The notes under the pieces were generated by a model. The model ran no database searches. It was not told the DNA's origin and saw nothing but the letters and a program-made list of their open reading frames with translations. Of a stretch of 64,000 nt of DNA, positions 61,923 through 64,000 are shown one piece after another; positions within the stretch are counted from its first letter, which is position 1; every line of letters starts with the position of its first letter. The DNA lies in assembly GCA_040902225.1 (NCBI GenBank), contig JBBDXT010000002.1, positions 94,036 through 158,035 on the forward strand. The letters are read 5' to 3'. The DNA is from Chloroflexota bacterium. Lineage in GTDB: Bacteria; Chloroflexota; Limnocylindria; QHBO01. A program made the position numbers and the translations under genes.

Positions 61923-63103
61923 GTTGCGGCCGCCAGCGACACCGATCGGCGCGCGATCTGCAGGTAGACATGTTCGATGCGATCGGCGAGCAGGTCCCAG
62001 TCATAGCGCTGCGCCACGCGACGTGCACGGCGCGACATCGCCGCCAGGCGCGTCGGGTCGGAGAGGAGCGCCGTTATGGCACCGGCAAGCGAGGCCGGCG
62101 TCGGATCGCATAGGAGCCCGTCGACGCCGTCTTCCACCAGGGCCGGAGCGGCGCTCATGGGGCTGCGCACCACGATGGGGACGGTGCCGCAGGCCTGTGC
62201 CTCGGCCACGCTGATGCCGAATCCCTCGCGCGCCGACGGCATGACCAGGATGCGAGCCGCCTTCATCAGGCCGTACAGGCGTGAGCCATCGACGCGACCG
62301 GTGAACGTGACTCGCTGCTGCAGACCGAGCCGGATCGCTCGCCCCTCGAGGGCGGCCCGCTCTGGCCCATCGCCGATCACCGTGCAGCGCAGGTCGGGAT
62401 GGTCGCCGGCGAGGCTGTGGATCGCCTCGAGCAGGAGGTCGACCCGCTTCTCGTCGATCAGGCGTCCTACGAAGACAAGATCGGTCCCGGCAGGGGCCCG
62501 GCGCGCTCTGCGGATCGCCGCGAGGTCGACGCCATTGCCCACGATCGTGTCCCGGCCGTCGACGTCGGGCAGGCCCATGCGCTGCGCCGTGAACGGGGAG
62601 ACGGGGACACGCACGTCGCCGAGCCGGCGTGATCCCGCCTCGATGGCGCGAGCGACGCGCGCCACGACCGGGCGGTGCGGCAGGTAGTCGAGCCAGTGAT
62701 CGCCCCAGAACTCGTGCCAGGTGGCGATCAGCGGGGTGCGCGTGGTACGGGTCGCCAGCCAGGCCGCGTACAGGGGCAGGTACGGAGTCGCCGAGCAATC
62801 GACCACGTCCAGTCGCTGGCGCAGCAGGACCGGGAGCAGTCGGGCGCTGAAGGCGGCCGCCTCGCGCACGGTGCGCTTGCCGTCGGCTCCGTACAGGGAC
62901 GGGGCACGGCCCACGCCATGCAGCGTGATCCCGTCCTCGACCACCTGTCTCGGCCCATCCCAGAACTGCCAGGTCAGGTAATGCACCTCGTGCCGCTCCG
63001 CCAGGCGCGAAGCGAGCTCGCGGTACCGCTTCTCGGCGCCGCCGGTGACGTACGGGTAGAGCGCGTCATACACGAGGCCGATGCGCAGGCCCGATCGGCT
63101 CAT
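61919..63103 (-). CDS. Glycosyltransferase family 4
   Basis: 394-aa GT-B enzyme. N-terminal VYDALYPYVTGGAEKRYREL; donor site PSAREGFGISVAEAQACGTV and VFVGRLIDEKRVDLLLEAIH. It acts in the cytoplasm using an NDP-sugar. ATG start overlaps the GT2 gene by 4 nt. Part of the glycan operon. Confidence 0.95.
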   Translation of the reverse strand: MSRSGLRIGLVYDALYPYVTGGAEKRYRELASRLAERHEVHYLTWQFWDGPRQVVEDGITLHGVGRAPSLYGADGKRTVREAAAFSARLLPVLLRQRLDVVDCSATPYLPLYAAWLATRTTRTPLIATWHEFWGDHWLDYLPHRPVVARVARAIEAGSRRLGDVRVPVSPFTAQRMGLPDVDGRDTIVGNGVDLAAIRRARRAPAGTDLVFVGRLIDEKRVDLLLEAIHSLAGDHPDLRCTVIGDGPERAALEGRAIRLGLQQRVTFTGRVDGSRLYGLMKAARILVMPSAREGFGISVAEAQACGTVPIVVRSPMSAAPALVEDGVDGLLCDPTPASLAGAITALLSDPTRLAAMSRRARRVAQRYDWDLLADRIEHVYLQIARRSVSLAAAT

Positions 63104-64000
63104 GGCGACTCGATGGTGACGATCAGGAAGCCCGCCATGCCCAGCTCAGCCCCGACGATCAGGAGCGTCTGGGCCAGCGCCGCCAGCTGCCCGCCCATCG
63201 CAAGGTGCGAGCTCGACGCCCACACGACGAAGAGCAGCCCGTCGATCAGCAGGCCGCTGAAGAAGAGCAGCGCCGCCAGCGCGAGGATCCACTCCAGGTG
63301 AAACCAGCGGCGGTAGAGATGGACCCAGCGGTCCTCCGTTCGCAGCCCGTGGGTCGCGCCGTACAGCTTGGCAACGACCCCCACCAGGACCGAATTGACG
63401 CCGATCGCCAGCAGGATCGTCCCGGCAAAGACCGGCTGCCAGCTGATCGAGCCGATCTCCACGCCGGCGGGCGCCACGAACGAGAGGACGGACGTGACCG
63501 CTCCCAGTCCGATCATGGCCAGGCCCGGCAGCGTGAACAGGAAGTCGGGCGCCGCCAGGAGCAGGTAGCGGATGTGGCGCCAGCCATCGCGGACCGTGTT
63601 CAGCTTGCTCTCGCCCTGGCGCACGGCGTAGGGAGCCGGGACCTCGGTGATGGTCATCCCGGCACGCGCCGCGCTGACGATCATCTCGGAGGCGAGCTCC
63701 ATCCCGCCCGAGCGCAGCTGCAGACGCTCCGGTACGCTGCGCCGGAAGGCGCGCAGACCGCTCTGGCTGTCGCCGATCCGAGTCCCGAAGAAGAGCCGGA
63801 TGACGAAGTTGATGATCGGGCTGCCGATGTATCGGTGCGCCCAGGGCATGGCGCCGCGTGAGATCCCGCCGGAGAAGCGGTTGCCGACGACCATATCGGC
63901 CCCATGCTTGAGCGGTTCGATCAGCGCCGATAGATCGCTGAAGTCGTAGGTGTCGTCCGAGTCGCCCATCACGATGAACTCGCCGCGCGCCTCGGTGAAG
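63100..64000 (-). CDS. Glycosyltransferase family 2 (dolichyl-phosphate-sugar synthase-like), N-terminus cut
   Basis: The last 300 residues are seen; the gene starts beyond the window. It has the metal motif GDSDDTYDFSDL and RLFFGTRIGDSQSGLRAF, typical of DPM1-like GT2 enzymes with two to four C-terminal membrane helices. It makes a lipid-linked sugar, which would feed the GT39-like enzyme two genes downstream. Stop overlaps GT4 (ATGA). Confidence 0.93.
   Translation of the reverse strand, partial: FTEARGEFIVMGDSDDTYDFSDLSALIEPLKHGADMVVGNRFSGGISRGAMPWAHRYIGSPIINFVIRLFFGTRIGDSQSGLRAFRRSVPERLQLRSGGMELASEMIVSAARAGMTITEVPAPYAVRQGESKLNTVRDGWRHIRYLLLAAPDFLFTLPGLAMIGLGAVTSVLSFVAPAGVEIGSISWQPVFAGTILLAIGVNSVLVGVVAKLYGATHGLRTEDRWVHLYRRWFHLEWILALAALLFFSGLLIDGLLFVVWASSSHLAMGGQLAALAQTLLIVGAELGMAGFLIVTIESP

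Overview
The window is high-GC, gene-dense bacterial chromosome. It has no insertion sequence, CRISPR array, phage gene, rRNA or tRNA that I can see. Several gene types suggest a soil or freshwater member of Chloroflexota or a near relative: a delta-alpha-beta-gamma 2-oxoacid:ferredoxin oxidoreductase operon, a 7Fe-type ferredoxin, luciferase-like (F420-type) oxidoreductases, a pyrophosphate-type phosphofructokinase, a Trp T-box, TrpB2 and a DUF2277 protein. That placement is an inference from gene content. No marker gene in the window settles it.

Layout. 1-5.1 kb: a beta-ketothiolase, an amino-group FAD oxidase and a PotD/B/C-like polyamine importer that lacks its ATPase here. 5.1-10.8 kb: a minus-strand acyl-CoA degradation block (HAD hydrolase, 3-hydroxyacyl-CoA dehydrogenase, PaaG-like isomerase, enoyl-CoA hydratase, a ring-hydrolase-like crotonase with a zinc ribbon, EthD protein, ferredoxin). 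10.8-16.4 kb: adenosine deaminase, a DapA-family aldolase and the oxidoreductase operon that would feed electrons into ferredoxin. 16.4-24.2 kb: cell-surface genes (CapA-like, VanY-like), a YCII/ECF sigma pair, cyclophilin, an ArsR regulator and thioredoxin. 24.3-32.9 kb: an M1-like membrane peptidase, an MFS carrier, ProS, LLM oxidoreductase, O-methyltransferase and two broken genes. 32.9-41.2 kb: TrpB2 under a Trp T-box, a redox two-component pair (cNMP-domain kinase plus REC-TrxB flavoprotein) and a PadR-Rieske unit. 41.3-52.4 kb: mostly single housekeeping and repair genes (PuuD-like hydrolase, PPi-PFK, SRAP plus polynucleotide kinase, MBL hydrolase, MsrA, a sulfite-oxidase-like operon, zinc-ribbon proteins). 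52.4-57.7 kb: antiporter, MacB-type ABC exporter, quinone oxidoreductase and a frameshifted Vgb-like lipoprotein. 57.8-64 kb: a tightly overlapped surface-glycan operon (GT2, GT4, GT39-like, CsaB-like, flippase-like) that runs off the end.

Expression signals. At least 18 genes carry a TANNNT -10 hexamer only 6-9 nt upstream of the start codon, so their mRNAs should begin at or next to the start codon (leaderless). Genes inside operons instead use Shine-Dalgarno sites or 4-nt GTGA/ATGA overlaps.

Most interesting points: a shared palindromic operator at three loci, duplicated with identical geometry at two of them and also in front of the ArsR gene; an oxidoreductase beta subunit with a C-terminal tail carrying a duplicated helical module; a PadR-coupled gene fusing a PadR-partner domain to a Rieske protein; a relic of a second CapA-like gene downstream of vanY; an SRAP-polynucleotide kinase pair; and six decayed or frameshifted genes, three of them interrupted only by indels in or next to short homopolymers.
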